Position numbers and translations under genes: made by a program. Shown one piece after another: positions 1 to 7,186 of a stretch of 18,615 nucleotides of DNA. Under the pieces are notes generated by a model. The model saw only the letters and a program-made list of their open reading frames with translations, made no database searches and was not told the DNA's origin. The stretch covers positions 1 to 18,615 of the forward strand of contig JAUSKR010000061.1 in the NCBI GenBank assembly GCA_030649445.1. Reading direction: 5' to 3'. How positions within the stretch are numbered: the stretch's first letter is position 1; every line of letters starts with the position of its first letter. The stretch is from a bacterium (GTDB taxonomy: Bacteria; Patescibacteriota; UBA1384; XYA2-FULL-43-10; 1-14-0-10-43-13).

Positions 1-5
1 GCTGT

Positions 6-986
6 TTACTCCCATGTGGTGTTGGCCCAGCCCCAATCCTGGAGTTTGCGCGATTCTTCAGCAGAGGCCGTCGGTGTGTCAGCTGTGGTATCTAGGACGA
101 CAGAGACTAAAATGTGGCCTTCGCGTTCGACGGCTGCAACCAATGTGTGGCCGGCTCCCGGCTGATCGGGAGAGTCTGGCATATAGCCAGTTTTTACCCC
201 AATGGCGCCTGGGTAATTCCACTCATTGACCAAACGATTTGAGTTGTTCAGCTGGTGTAGATATCGGCCGGAAGTGTCATAAACTGTCGCCTCCTTCATT
301 CTGACAATGCTGGCAAATATGCTATTTTTTAGGGCCTGTTTTGTTACAGCAGCCAGATCATAGGCCGAGGAATAGCCCGTGCCGTCAAGGCCGGCCGGAT
401 CATGATAGTCTGTATCTTTCAGTCCATATTCCTGTGCTTTCTCGTTCATTTTTGCGACAAATTTTGTGATGCCGGTCTCATCAGGATCATTTAAATGTTC
501 AGCCAAAGCATAGGCGGCAACATTTGATGAATTTATCAGCAGACATTGTAGCAGGCCTTTGATTGTCATCTGCTCGCCGATATAGAAATCGGGAATGGCG
601 CCACCTTCAGTGACGATGCTGACGGCATTTTTCGAAACAACGGCGGTATCTTCAAGTTCATAATTTTCCAGCACAATTATTGCTGTCATAATTTTTGTTG
701 TCGAAGCAATAGGAACTTGTTCGTATGGCTTTTGAGATGACAGAATTACACCAGAGTCATTATCAATTAGAAGATAGTTTTGGGCATAAATTTTAGATTG
801 AAAGGCATTCTTTTCTACAGTTGGATATGGCATAATGTCGGGCAGTGGTATACCAAAAGTGGAAGCACTAGCAATTCGGTCAACTCCGGCAGTTTGGGTT
901 ATTAAATTGGCATCCACTTTCCCCGCAGAGCCGGAAAAGCCCAAAGTATTGAAGAGAATAGAAAAGATTAAAAGAAGTTTGGACAT
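6..986 (-). CDS. D-alanyl-D-alanine carboxypeptidase, peptidase S11 family (secreted)
   Basis: This is a penicillin-binding-protein-type serine peptidase that trims the terminal D-Ala from peptidoglycan stem peptides outside the membrane. All three active-site motifs are present. Numbered from a GTG 42 bases upstream of the start used here, they are STTK (109-112, with the nucleophilic Ser), SSN (167-169) and KTG (279-281), in the spacing usual for S11. An N-terminal hydrophobic stretch (LLLIFSILF) after a Lys is a signal peptide or anchor. The start is uncertain. I use the ATG at 986; an in-frame ATG at 1004 would give a more basic n-region, but it lies inside an interspersed repeat and its GAGG touches the start codon. 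The stop is a TAA at 6-8, so the gene is complete. No C-terminal membrane anchor is visible. It follows the pseudouridine synthase gene after about 100 bases of repeat. Confidence 0.9.
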   Translation of the reverse strand: MSKLLLIFSILFNTLGFSGSAGKVDANLITQTAGVDRIASASTFGIPLPDIMPYPTVEKNAFQSKIYAQNYLLIDNDSGVILSSQKPYEQVPIASTTKIMTAIIVLENYELEDTAVVSKNAVSIVTEGGAIPDFYIGEQMTIKGLLQCLLINSSNVAAYALAEHLNDPDETGITKFVAKMNEKAQEYGLKDTDYHDPAGLDGTGYSSAYDLAAVTKQALKNSIFASIVRMKEATVYDTSGRYLHQLNNSNRLVNEWNYPGAIGVKTGYMPDSPDQPGAGHTLVAAVEREGHILVSVVLDTTADTPTASAEESRKLQDWGWANTTWE

Positions 987-1000
987 TGCCCTCGCTTTTG

Positions 1001-1079
1001 TCATCCTCGGGCAGGTCTTCGATTGCACTCAGACTGTGAGCGACAGTCGAACAGCAACGCCATGACCCGGGGATCCAGA
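1001..1079. repeat. Degenerate palindromic interspersed repeat
   Basis: The spacer between the pseudouridine synthase and carboxypeptidase genes is almost wholly palindromic. There is a central 6-base stem GACTGT/ACAGTC (1032-1037 with 1043-1048, loop GAGCG) and imperfect outer arms around ATCCTCGGG (1003-1011) and GACCCGGGGATCC (1064-1076). It shares the 15-mer TGAGCGACAGTCGAA (1037-1051, one mismatch) with the repeat at 6779-6827, read on the other strand. The outer arms run into possible start codons of the carboxypeptidase gene. Confidence 0.6.
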
Positions 1080-1086
1080 AATTCAT

Positions 1087-1809
1087 TTATACAATCTCTG
1101 ATTTGTTTATTTTTTTGTATTCGCCCGGTTTCAGATTCAATTGATCGAGCCGCAATTTCGCAAATCCTACCCTTGTCAGCCGCGTAACTTCCAGACCCAT
1201 TTTAGCACACATTTTTCGAATTTGTCGGTTATGGCCGGTGTGGAGAACTAGGTCTAAGTTAAAAGTTGAATGTTTTGGATTTGAGGTTTCAACTGAAATC
1301 GAATCAACTTTCATTAATTTTCCGTCGATCAGCATTCCCCTCTTAAATTTTTTGATTACAGTTTCAAAATCACTTTCAACTTTGAACTTTGAACCCTTAG
1401 CTACAGCTGTATAGCTTTTTTGGTGCTCAAAGCTCGGATGAGTTAATTCTTTCGTTAATTCTCCGTCATTTGTCAAAATAATTAAGCCGACGGTATCCTT
1501 GTCAAGCCGGCCTACTGGATACACTCGTGGGACTTTCGGAACGAAATCAATAACCGTTTTCTGACCATTTTCGTCGCTAGCTGTCGAGACAACACCTTTT
1601 GGCTTATTAAGGACATAATAAACAAAATCGCTGATCAATTTGACAGCTTTATCTTGAAATTCAACCTTATCTTTGGTCGGATCTATCTTGAACCCAAGCT
1701 CAACAATTTTGACACCGTTAACACTGACATCGCCTGCCAAAATATGCTCGTCGGCCTTCCGCCGCGAACACACCCCCGCATTGGCAAGAAATTTGTTTAA
1801 TCGTTCCAT
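1087..1809 (-). CDS. rluB: Pseudouridine synthase, RsuA/RluB/E/F family (probably 23S rRNA)
   Basis: This 240-residue enzyme isomerises a uridine in ribosomal RNA to pseudouridine. It begins with an S4 RNA-binding domain (residues 1-60, MERLNKFLANAGVCSRRKAD). The catalytic domain follows, with the family signature GRLDKDTVGL at 100-109, in which Asp103 is the expected catalytic residue. Further family features are LNKPKGVVST (67-76) and the late RQIRKM segment. Members RluB, RluE, RluF and RsuA differ mainly in target. The S4 domain and length favour RluB, but the exact target base cannot be read from sequence. It starts 8 bases after the hicA stop, so it is probably cotranscribed with hicBA. 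No clear Shine-Dalgarno sequence precedes the ATG. Confidence 0.88.
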   Translation of the reverse strand: MERLNKFLANAGVCSRRKADEHILAGDVSVNGVKIVELGFKIDPTKDKVEFQDKAVKLISDFVYYVLNKPKGVVSTASDENGQKTVIDFVPKVPRVYPVGRLDKDTVGLIILTNDGELTKELTHPSFEHQKSYTAVAKGSKFKVESDFETVIKKFKRGMLIDGKLMKVDSISVETSNPKHSTFNLDLVLHTGHNRQIRKMCAKMGLEVTRLTRVGFAKLRLDQLNLKPGEYKKINKSEIV

Positions 1810-1817
1810 GTAGTTAC

Positions 1818-2030
1818 TTATTTAAAATCGACTTCTTGAAGCTGGGATTGCCGAAGAATAGAACGAAAAGTACCAAACGGTATTTCAATATGATTGGCGG
1901 GAATAATGACTGTCAAAACCGGCAGTCCTTGTTTCCGGTACTTAGTATGACTGCCTTTTTGAGAAACAAAATCGAAGTTGTGCTTTTCGAGAACTTTTAT
2001 GATCTGCCGGGAAGAATACAATTTAGGCAT
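1818..2030 (-). CDS. hicA: HicA-family mRNA interferase toxin
   Basis: This 70-residue protein has the double-stranded-RNA-binding-like fold of HicA toxins. The diagnostic segment is QKGSHTKYRK (24-33), whose His28 matches the catalytic His of the family; a hydrophobic strand with PVLTVIIPANH follows. HicA toxins cleave mRNA when not bound by HicB. The gene overlaps the 3' end of hicB by 8 bases (2023-2030), typical of a translationally coupled pair. Order is antitoxin first, the reverse of the classical hicAB layout. The catalytic His is intact, so the toxin looks potentially active. Confidence 0.85.
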   Translation of the reverse strand: MPKLYSSRQIIKVLEKHNFDFVSQKGSHTKYRKQGLPVLTVIIPANHIEIPFGTFRSILRQSQLQEVDFK

Positions 2031-2244
2031 GCAAAAAACTTGACTTAACTATTGACGGATTTTCTATTTTAACCATTTTAGTTAGTTTTTGGTCTTCAAA
2101 ATAGAGCTCCAGCGCTTCATTGAGATTGACAAGAGCCTCTTTTTTGGACTTGCCAAAACTAGACACCTCAACATTTAAACATTGGGCAACATAAAATTTG
2201 TCTTCCTTCCAAACCACATTTTGCAATTGAATTGTGTTTTTCAT
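2023..2244 (-). CDS. hicB: HicB-family antitoxin (short form)
   Basis: This 73-residue protein matches the partial RNase H-like fold of HicB antitoxins, with FYVAQCLNVEVSSFGKSKKEALVNL being the typical strand-strand-helix pattern followed by an acidic helix. I chose the ATG at 2244 because AAGGA stands 6 bases before it; an upstream extension would run over this ribosome-binding site and the promoter. There is no C-terminal ribbon-helix-helix or helix-turn-helix DNA-binding domain, so autoregulation of the kind seen in longer HicB proteins is not obvious. It is the partner of the HicA encoded immediately downstream. Confidence 0.8.
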   Translation of the reverse strand: MKNTIQLQNVVWKEDKFYVAQCLNVEVSSFGKSKKEALVNLNEALELYFEDQKLTKMVKIENPSIVKSSFLHA

Positions 2245-2261
2245 ATTTAATCCTTGTGTTA

Positions 2262-2290
2262 AATCTAACCAAAAGACGACCAAATGTCAA
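2262..2290 (-). promoter_or_regulatory. Sigma-70-like promoter candidate for hicBA
   Basis: On the minus strand a perfect -35 TTGACA (2285-2290) is followed by a 17-base spacer and TAGATT (2262-2267, 4 of 6 to the -10 consensus). The hicB ribosome-binding site AAGGA and ATG lie just downstream. It sits in the 73-base gap after aspS, so hicBA and the following synthase gene can be expressed apart from the aminoacyl-tRNA synthetase genes. Confidence 0.55.
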
Positions 2291-2317
2291 ATTTGCGACG
2301 ACGCTTACTAGTCGATC

Positions 2318-3751
2318 TTAATCCCCAACCACCGTGTCAGCATTTTTGAGTTCTTTGCCTTCGGCTTCTTTACGCAGGGAGATGTGGACATCTTTCAATT
2401 GGTGCTCGGAGACGGCTGACGGTGCACCCATCATCAGGTCCTTGGCATCGCCAGTTTTTGGGAAGGCCATTGTTTCACGAATAGCATCTTCGCCGGCGAG
2501 GACGGCAACAAGCCGGTCGATGCCAGAAGCGATGCCGCCGTGCGGCGGTGCGCCGTATTCAAAGGCCTCGAGCATATGACAGAAGCGGCGCTTTGTTTCC
2601 TCTTCTGACAAACCAAGTAGTTTGAATATCTTATCCTGAATTTCTCTTTTATGAATTCTGATCGAGCCACCCGCTACTTCGAAGCCGTTCAAGACAAGGT
2701 CATACGCGTAGGCACGGACTTTTTCTGGTTCTGAGTCTAGTAATTTAATGTCACGTTCCTGTGGCATAGTGAAAGGGTGGTGTCCGGAAACCAACTTTTT
2801 ATCAGTCTGAGAGTATTTAAAAAGCGGTATATCAATTATCCAGCAAAAAGCTAGCTCGTTTTTGTCTTTCTTGTCTTTTCGCAAATCTGGCTTATCTGTT
2901 TTGTATTTCTCCACTGATTCAGCATAAGTAATTCTAGAAAACGGTTTAGCTGTAAATTTGGCATCTGGAATTATTTTTTCAACTAGTTCGATCATCATCG
3001 GTTCAATCAAGTTAAAAATATCTTCTTGGTCGACAAAACTCATCTCGATGTCGAGCTGGGTAAATTCCGGCTGACGATCCCCTCTCTGATCCTCGTCGCG
3101 GAAGCAACGGACAATTTGAAAATATTTTTCAAAACCGGCAACCATTAAGAGTTGCTTGAACTGCTGCGGGCTTTGCGGCAAAACGTAAAATTCGCCCGGA
3201 TAAAGCCGGGACGGAACGATATATTCCCGTGCACCTTCCGGTGTGGATTTTGTCAGAAAAGGTGTCTCGATTTCCAGAAAATCCTTGGCGTACATATATT
3301 CTCGAATAAATTTGACGATGTTATGACGAAGTATGATATTTTTCGCCATCCGCTCGGATCGTAAATCTAGGTAACGGTATTTTAAGCGTAATTCTTCGTC
3401 AACGCCGAGGGTATTTTTGTCGATTTCAAAAGGCGGTGTCTTTGACTGGTTTAAGATTTCAATATCCTCCGCTTCCATCTCAACTTTTCCGGTAGTCATT
3501 TTGTCATTTATAAGATTGTCAGGCCGGGATTTGACCTTGCCGGTGACAGAAACAACCCATTCCGGTCGGACTTGTGTGATTTTTTCATATGCTTTTGAGC
3601 CGGGGACAAAAACAATCTGAAGCAAGCCGCTTCTGTCACGTAAATCAATGAAGACAATTTTACCATGGTCGCGTCGAGTCTGAACCCATCCATTGACTGT
3701 AATTGTTTGACCAACGTTCTCGACTGTTTCTTTTATTGTAGTTCGTCTCAT
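2318..3751 (-). CDS. aspS: Aspartyl-tRNA synthetase, bacterial type without GAD insertion domain
   Basis: This class IIb enzyme charges tRNA with Asp. From the start used here it has 477 residues: an N-terminal OB-fold anticodon-binding domain (about 1-105), then the catalytic core with TPEGAREY, motif 2 FRDEDQRGDRQPEF (217-230) and motif 3 GIASGIDRL (406-414). I chose the ATG at 3751 because GGAG lies 5 bases upstream; it starts one base after the pheT stop. Bacterial AspRS is normally about 590 residues because of a GAD domain inserted between KPDLR and the W(V/I)IDFPMF strand. Here KPDLR (287-291) is joined to WIIDIPLF (304-311) by only 12 residues, so that domain is absent. RRDHG at residues 26-30 has the His found in non-discriminating AspRS, suggesting it may also charge tRNA-Asn (inference). 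Confidence 0.95.
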   Translation of the reverse strand: MRRTTIKETVENVGQTITVNGWVQTRRDHGKIVFIDLRDRSGLLQIVFVPGSKAYEKITQVRPEWVVSVTGKVKSRPDNLINDKMTTGKVEMEAEDIEILNQSKTPPFEIDKNTLGVDEELRLKYRYLDLRSERMAKNIILRHNIVKFIREYMYAKDFLEIETPFLTKSTPEGAREYIVPSRLYPGEFYVLPQSPQQFKQLLMVAGFEKYFQIVRCFRDEDQRGDRQPEFTQLDIEMSFVDQEDIFNLIEPMMIELVEKIIPDAKFTAKPFSRITYAESVEKYKTDKPDLRKDKKDKNELAFCWIIDIPLFKYSQTDKKLVSGHHPFTMPQERDIKLLDSEPEKVRAYAYDLVLNGFEVAGGSIRIHKREIQDKIFKLLGLSEEETKRRFCHMLEAFEYGAPPHGGIASGIDRLVAVLAGEDAIRETMAFPKTGDAKDLMMGAPSAVSEHQLKDVHISLRKEAEGKELKNADTVVGD

Positions 3752-3752
3752 T

Positions 3753-6002
3753 TTAACTCCGTAATTTAGCATCAAAATTCTTCTCAACGGTTTTAATAAT
3801 CTGCTTCATTATATCATCGGCTTCAATATCAGTCATTGTTTTGTCGAGTTTCTGGAAATAAAGATGAAAGGCGATATTTTTCATGCCTTTGCCGAATTTA
3901 TCTGAGGCAAATTCGTCAAATAGTTCAACTCTGGTGATATAGTCGGAAATGGGATAAATTGCTTCGGCAACATCTTTTGGTGTTATTTTCTTATCAACCA
4001 TAAAAGCGATATCACGAGTCAGCGATGGGAACTTTGAAACTGGCCTGTAATGAACTGGAGTAGAGCTCAACTTTAATTTCGGCTGGCTACTTTTCAGATA
4101 TTTTTTGGCAAAATCTGACAAAGGAATTTCAGCAACATAAGTAATTGGTTTACGAATTTTGAACCGGTTTAACTCAGCGCGAGTGATTTCTTTCACCTTA
4201 ATATTTTTAATCCCAACGGTTTTATTTAAGTTAGCGACGGTACTTTCAATCACCGTTTTGGCATCTTTACCAGCAGTTGCCAAACCGAGAACATTAATTT
4301 CTGTTTCCTTGGTAAAAACATGGCCAATTTCAAAGAGAAAAGTTGTGTCAAATGAGGGATTTTTAGCAATCGCTTTTAGAAGATTCTGGATTAGTGAATT
4401 GCGCAAATATTTATTTTCAACCTGGAGTGGATTCGCGACTTCTAGAAGTGAGGATGGTTTCAGCTGTGCCGCCTTGATATCTTCTTCAGACAAAAAGGCG
4501 TAACTCATTACTTCACTAAAACCGGAGTCTTTAAGAATGTCTTTGGTAAATTCGACATAATAGTATTCTGACTCGGTAGGCGGACTCGACTTTACGACCG
4601 CAATTGGTTTAATCTTACCATAACCATAAATCCGACCGACCTCTTCAGCCAGATCCTGCCAGACAGAAATGTCGTGACGCCAACTTGGCGCAGTACAAAA
4701 GTTTGCCTTAATTTCAAAACCAAGCGACTTCAAGATATGGTTAATCTGGTTATGAGAGATGTTTATTCCGAGAAGTGTATTTATCTTGTTGTATACTATC
4801 TCGATAGATAAACCGTCGGTTTTATTGACCTGGCGGGAAATACCAGAAAGGATTTTACCACTAGAAATTTCGGCTATCAATTTTGCAGCTTTGTTTAGAG
4901 CATACTCAACCCCGTTTGAATCGATACCCCGCTCAAAACGGTAGCTTGCTTCAGTTGATAAATTTAGCGTTTTCGCAGTTTTACGGATAAGTTTAGAATT
5001 GAATTCGGCTGACTCCAGAATGATGGTGGTAGTTTTCTTGGATATTTCAGAATCTTTACCTCCCAAAACCCCGGCAATTGCCAGGGGATTTTTTTCATCG
5101 GCAACGAGAATCGTCTGATCATCAAGCGTCCGTTCAAGCCCATCTAGTGTTTTGATCTTTTCGCCCTTTTTTGATTTTCTGATAATAATTTTTCTGCCAA
5201 CTTTGGCCGCATCAAAAGCATGAAGCGGCTGGCCCAGGTCATACATTATATAATTTGTTGCGTCAACAATATTATTTATTGGTTTAGCACCGATCGCAAT
5301 CAATTTCTTTTTTAGCCAGTCAGGTGATTCTTTGATTTCAATATTTTCAACCACGCGAGCTTGATATTGTGGACAAATTTCTTTGCCTTGAATTTCAACG
5401 GTGACAATGTCGGTGGCTTTTTGAGAGATAGTATCTAAGTTGATAGGGCTACGCTTAAGTGACTTGTCTGACAGTGCAGCAATTTCACGGGCAACTCCAA
5501 GGTGAGATAGGCAGTCGCCGCGATTTGGCGTAATTTCCAGATCAAATACAGTGTCATCTCCGATATAGTTGTTTAAGGGTAAACCAAGTGTATAATCGTC
5601 CGGTAAAATGTAGATGCCACTGTGATCTTCGCCAAGACCAAGTTCGTCTGCCGCACAAAGCATGCCTTCCGATTCAATGCCGCGAATTTTAGCTTTTTCG
5701 ATCATTCCCGCAGGTAACTTAGCGCCAATTTGTGCTAGCGGGACTTTCTGCCCAACTTTAATATTTGGCGCGCCGCAAACTACTGTTATTTCTTTTTTAC
5801 CATCAAACACAGTAGCTAGTTGCAATCTGTCAGCCTGGGGATGTGGCGCAATTTTTCGGATTTCGACAACAATAACTTTGTCGTCAATCCCCTTCTCGAT
5901 CGACTCGACGGCTGTACCGCTTAAACTTAATTTATCAGCCAATTCATCGTCTGAATAAGAGATTTCAATGTATTCTTCAAGCCAGCTTCGCAGTACTTTC
6001 AT
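3753..6002 (-). CDS. pheT: Phenylalanyl-tRNA synthetase beta subunit
   Basis: This 749-residue beta subunit forms the alpha2-beta2 PheRS that charges tRNA-Phe. Domain order is complete: N-terminal cap, EMAP-type tRNA-binding domain (about 42-150, containing APNIKVGQKVPLA), B3/B4 editing domain (about 210-385, beginning after TPNRGDCLSHLGVAREI), B5 domain (about 398-468, with SWRHDISVWQDLAEEVGRIYG), a degenerate class II core, and a C-terminal FDX-ACB anticodon-binding domain (about 655-749, with FPSLTRDIAFMVD). Length is slightly below the usual 790-800. It follows pheS after 63 bases that hold a 33-base interspersed repeat and a possible -10 box. Its 3' end carries the ribosome-binding site of aspS. 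Confidence 0.96.
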   Translation of the reverse strand: MKVLRSWLEEYIEISYSDDELADKLSLSGTAVESIEKGIDDKVIVVEIRKIAPHPQADRLQLATVFDGKKEITVVCGAPNIKVGQKVPLAQIGAKLPAGMIEKAKIRGIESEGMLCAADELGLGEDHSGIYILPDDYTLGLPLNNYIGDDTVFDLEITPNRGDCLSHLGVAREIAALSDKSLKRSPINLDTISQKATDIVTVEIQGKEICPQYQARVVENIEIKESPDWLKKKLIAIGAKPINNIVDATNYIMYDLGQPLHAFDAAKVGRKIIIRKSKKGEKIKTLDGLERTLDDQTILVADEKNPLAIAGVLGGKDSEISKKTTTIILESAEFNSKLIRKTAKTLNLSTEASYRFERGIDSNGVEYALNKAAKLIAEISSGKILSGISRQVNKTDGLSIEIVYNKINTLLGINISHNQINHILKSLGFEIKANFCTAPSWRHDISVWQDLAEEVGRIYGYGKIKPIAVVKSSPPTESEYYYVEFTKDILKDSGFSEVMSYAFLSEEDIKAAQLKPSSLLEVANPLQVENKYLRNSLIQNLLKAIAKNPSFDTTFLFEIGHVFTKETEINVLGLATAGKDAKTVIESTVANLNKTVGIKNIKVKEITRAELNRFKIRKPITYVAEIPLSDFAKKYLKSSQPKLKLSSTPVHYRPVSKFPSLTRDIAFMVDKKITPKDVAEAIYPISDYITRVELFDEFASDKFGKGMKNIAFHLYFQKLDKTMTDIEADDIMKQIIKTVEKNFDAKLRS

Positions 6003-6013
6003 AGTATACTCTA

Positions 6014-6019
6014 ATTATA
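6014..6019 (-). promoter_or_regulatory. Possible -10 box upstream of pheT
   Basis: TATAAT matches the -10 consensus exactly on the minus strand, 11 bases before the pheT ATG. The hexamer 17 bases further upstream is AAATAA, a poor -35, and the region is AT-rich, so this could be chance. If used, the leader would be only a few bases. Confidence 0.25.
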
Positions 6020-6027
6020 ATTTTTGT

Positions 6028-6060
6028 AGTTTCGTATTATTTTCGTATTTAGCGGTTGCT
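6028..6060 (-). repeat. 33-base interspersed repeat, copy 1 (after pheS)
   Basis: This segment matches 16786-16818 at 31 of 33 positions (core GTTTCGTATTATTTTCGTA). It ends five bases before the pheS stop codon. Both copies lie in the same orientation at the 3' end of a gene. No open reading frame crosses it. Confidence 0.7.
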
Positions 6061-6065
6061 CTAGA

Positions 6066-6746
6066 CTAGAATTGCTTCAAAAACCTTAAATCGCCAGCCC
6101 GGAAAAGCCGGATATCGTCAATTCCGTACTTCAGTATTACGAGGCGGTCAATTCCCAAGCCGAAGGCAAACCCAGAATATTTGTCCGGATCAAGTTTCAT
6201 ATTCTTGATCACTTTTGGATGAACCATCCCTGCACCAAGCAGCTCCAGCCACTTTCCGTTATGCTTAACGTCGACTTCAAATCCTGGCTCGACAAAGGGG
6301 AAAAAGCTTGGCTTGAGCCGAATTTTTGTTTGATCTCCATAAATCTTTTTGAAAAATGTTTCAAGAGTCCAGATCAAGTGTCCGACTTTAACATCCTTGT
6401 CGATGTACAAGCCTTCTAGCTGGGTGAAAGTAGTTTCATGTTTAGCATCTGTCGCTTCGTTCCGAAAGACAGTTCCGGGAAAAACTGCTTTGATTGGTGG
6501 TTTGTGACGTTCGACGTAACGAACCTGGCTGTTGGAAGTATGAGTTCGTAATAACCGTTTATCTTTGAGCCAGAAAGTGTCCTGAAGATCTCTGGCCGGA
6601 TGATCAGATGGAACATTCAGGGCGTCAAAGTTATACCATTCGGTTTCAACTTCCGGCCCCTCATAAACATCAAAACCAAGCTCCGCGAAGATTGAAACGA
6701 CTTGCCGAAGAAATTGAGTAATTGGATGAAGATTGCCCTGAATCAT
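6066..6746 (-). CDS. pheS: Phenylalanyl-tRNA synthetase alpha subunit lacking the N-terminal coiled coil
   Basis: This is the catalytic alpha subunit of PheRS. The class II core is intact: HPIT near the start, motif 2 around FRNEATDAKHETTFTQLEG (94-112), the substrate-site strand PSFFPFVEPGFEVDV (146-160) and motif 3 GFAFGLGIDRL (192-202). It has only 226 residues, against about 330-350 usually. The first residues GNLHPIT align with about residue 103 of E. coli PheS, so the whole N-terminal coiled-coil arm that contacts tRNA is missing. An in-frame TAA at 6768-6770 lies 21 bases before the ATG, and the upstream spacer is a repeat, so no hidden N-terminal exon-like segment exists nearby. No strong Shine-Dalgarno is seen. 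The gene is followed by pheT. Confidence 0.93.
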   Translation of the reverse strand: MIQGNLHPITQFLRQVVSIFAELGFDVYEGPEVETEWYNFDALNVPSDHPARDLQDTFWLKDKRLLRTHTSNSQVRYVERHKPPIKAVFPGTVFRNEATDAKHETTFTQLEGLYIDKDVKVGHLIWTLETFFKKIYGDQTKIRLKPSFFPFVEPGFEVDVKHNGKWLELLGAGMVHPKVIKNMKLDPDKYSGFAFGLGIDRLVILKYGIDDIRLFRAGDLRFLKQF

Positions 6747-6778
6747 AATATTTATGGAAATTATTGCTTAAATAAGGT

Positions 6779-6827
6779 CCTTCGGCTGTCGCTCAGGACA
6801 AAACGACCCTACGGACGTCGTTTTGAC
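6779..6827. repeat. Palindromic interspersed repeat at the 3' end of the membrane-protein gene
   Basis: The segment holds a perfect 9-base stem CAAAACGAC/GTCGTTTTG (6799-6807 with 6817-6825) and, beside it, TCCTTCGGCTGTCGCTCAGG, which resembles the 3' half of the 58-base repeat at 7684-7741 and 15547-15604. It supplies the last codons and the TAG stop (6809-6811) of the membrane-protein gene. As RNA the stem could act as a weak terminator, although no U-run follows it. Confidence 0.6.
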
Positions 6828-7186
6828 TCGAAAAAAAGCTCAAGTAAGATTGACACAATGACAACTGAGATGCCAATCAGCCAATCTAGAATTCTCAGAC
6901 TTTGTAAATACACCACTATCGTGATGGCGGTAGCACCAAACAATGCCTGGCGAACTGACGACCAAAAAAATGAGTAGATCGTTTCATTCTTGGCCAGTTT
7001 TATTTTAGCATAATAAATTATTATCGCACCAATGCCGGCTAAGGAAATCAAAAATGAAGCATAAAAATTGATTATGGTAACAGGACTGGATTGGTACGGA
7101 TTGTAATTAAAAATAGATAATACCGTCGACGCAACAGCAAAAGTTGTAATCGTGAAAAGAAAAAATAAATTACGCATTAGTGTCAT
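6809..7186 (-). CDS. Small four-helix membrane protein of unknown function
   Basis: I do not recognise a named function. The 125-residue product has four hydrophobic segments at about 4-25, 36-60, 76-95 and 98-116, joined by short loops, and no signal cleavage site. Loop motifs are NPYQSSP (28-34), KNETIYSFFWSSVRQ between helices 2 and 3, and ELFFES at the end. From memory, proteins with the NP(Y/F)-S-P, S(V/I)RQ and C-terminal LLE pattern recur next to pheS in Candidate Phyla Radiation genomes; that is recognition, not a search. The ATG overlaps the rbfA stop by four bases (ATGA), so it is translationally coupled to rbfA. The final residues SKRRP and the stop are encoded by an interspersed repeat, so the native C-terminus may have been slightly longer or different. 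Confidence 0.8.
   Translation of the reverse strand: MTLMRNLFFLFTITTFAVASTVLSIFNYNPYQSSPVTIINFYASFLISLAGIGAIIIYYAKIKLAKNETIYSFFWSSVRQALFGATAITIVVYLQSLRILDWLIGISVVIVSILLELFFESKRRP

Noticed and set aside
6747..6808. A frameshifted N-terminal part of PheS upstream
   Set aside because: Only 62 bases separate pheS from the preceding gene, they hold a repeat, and an in-frame TAA stands 21 bases before the ATG.
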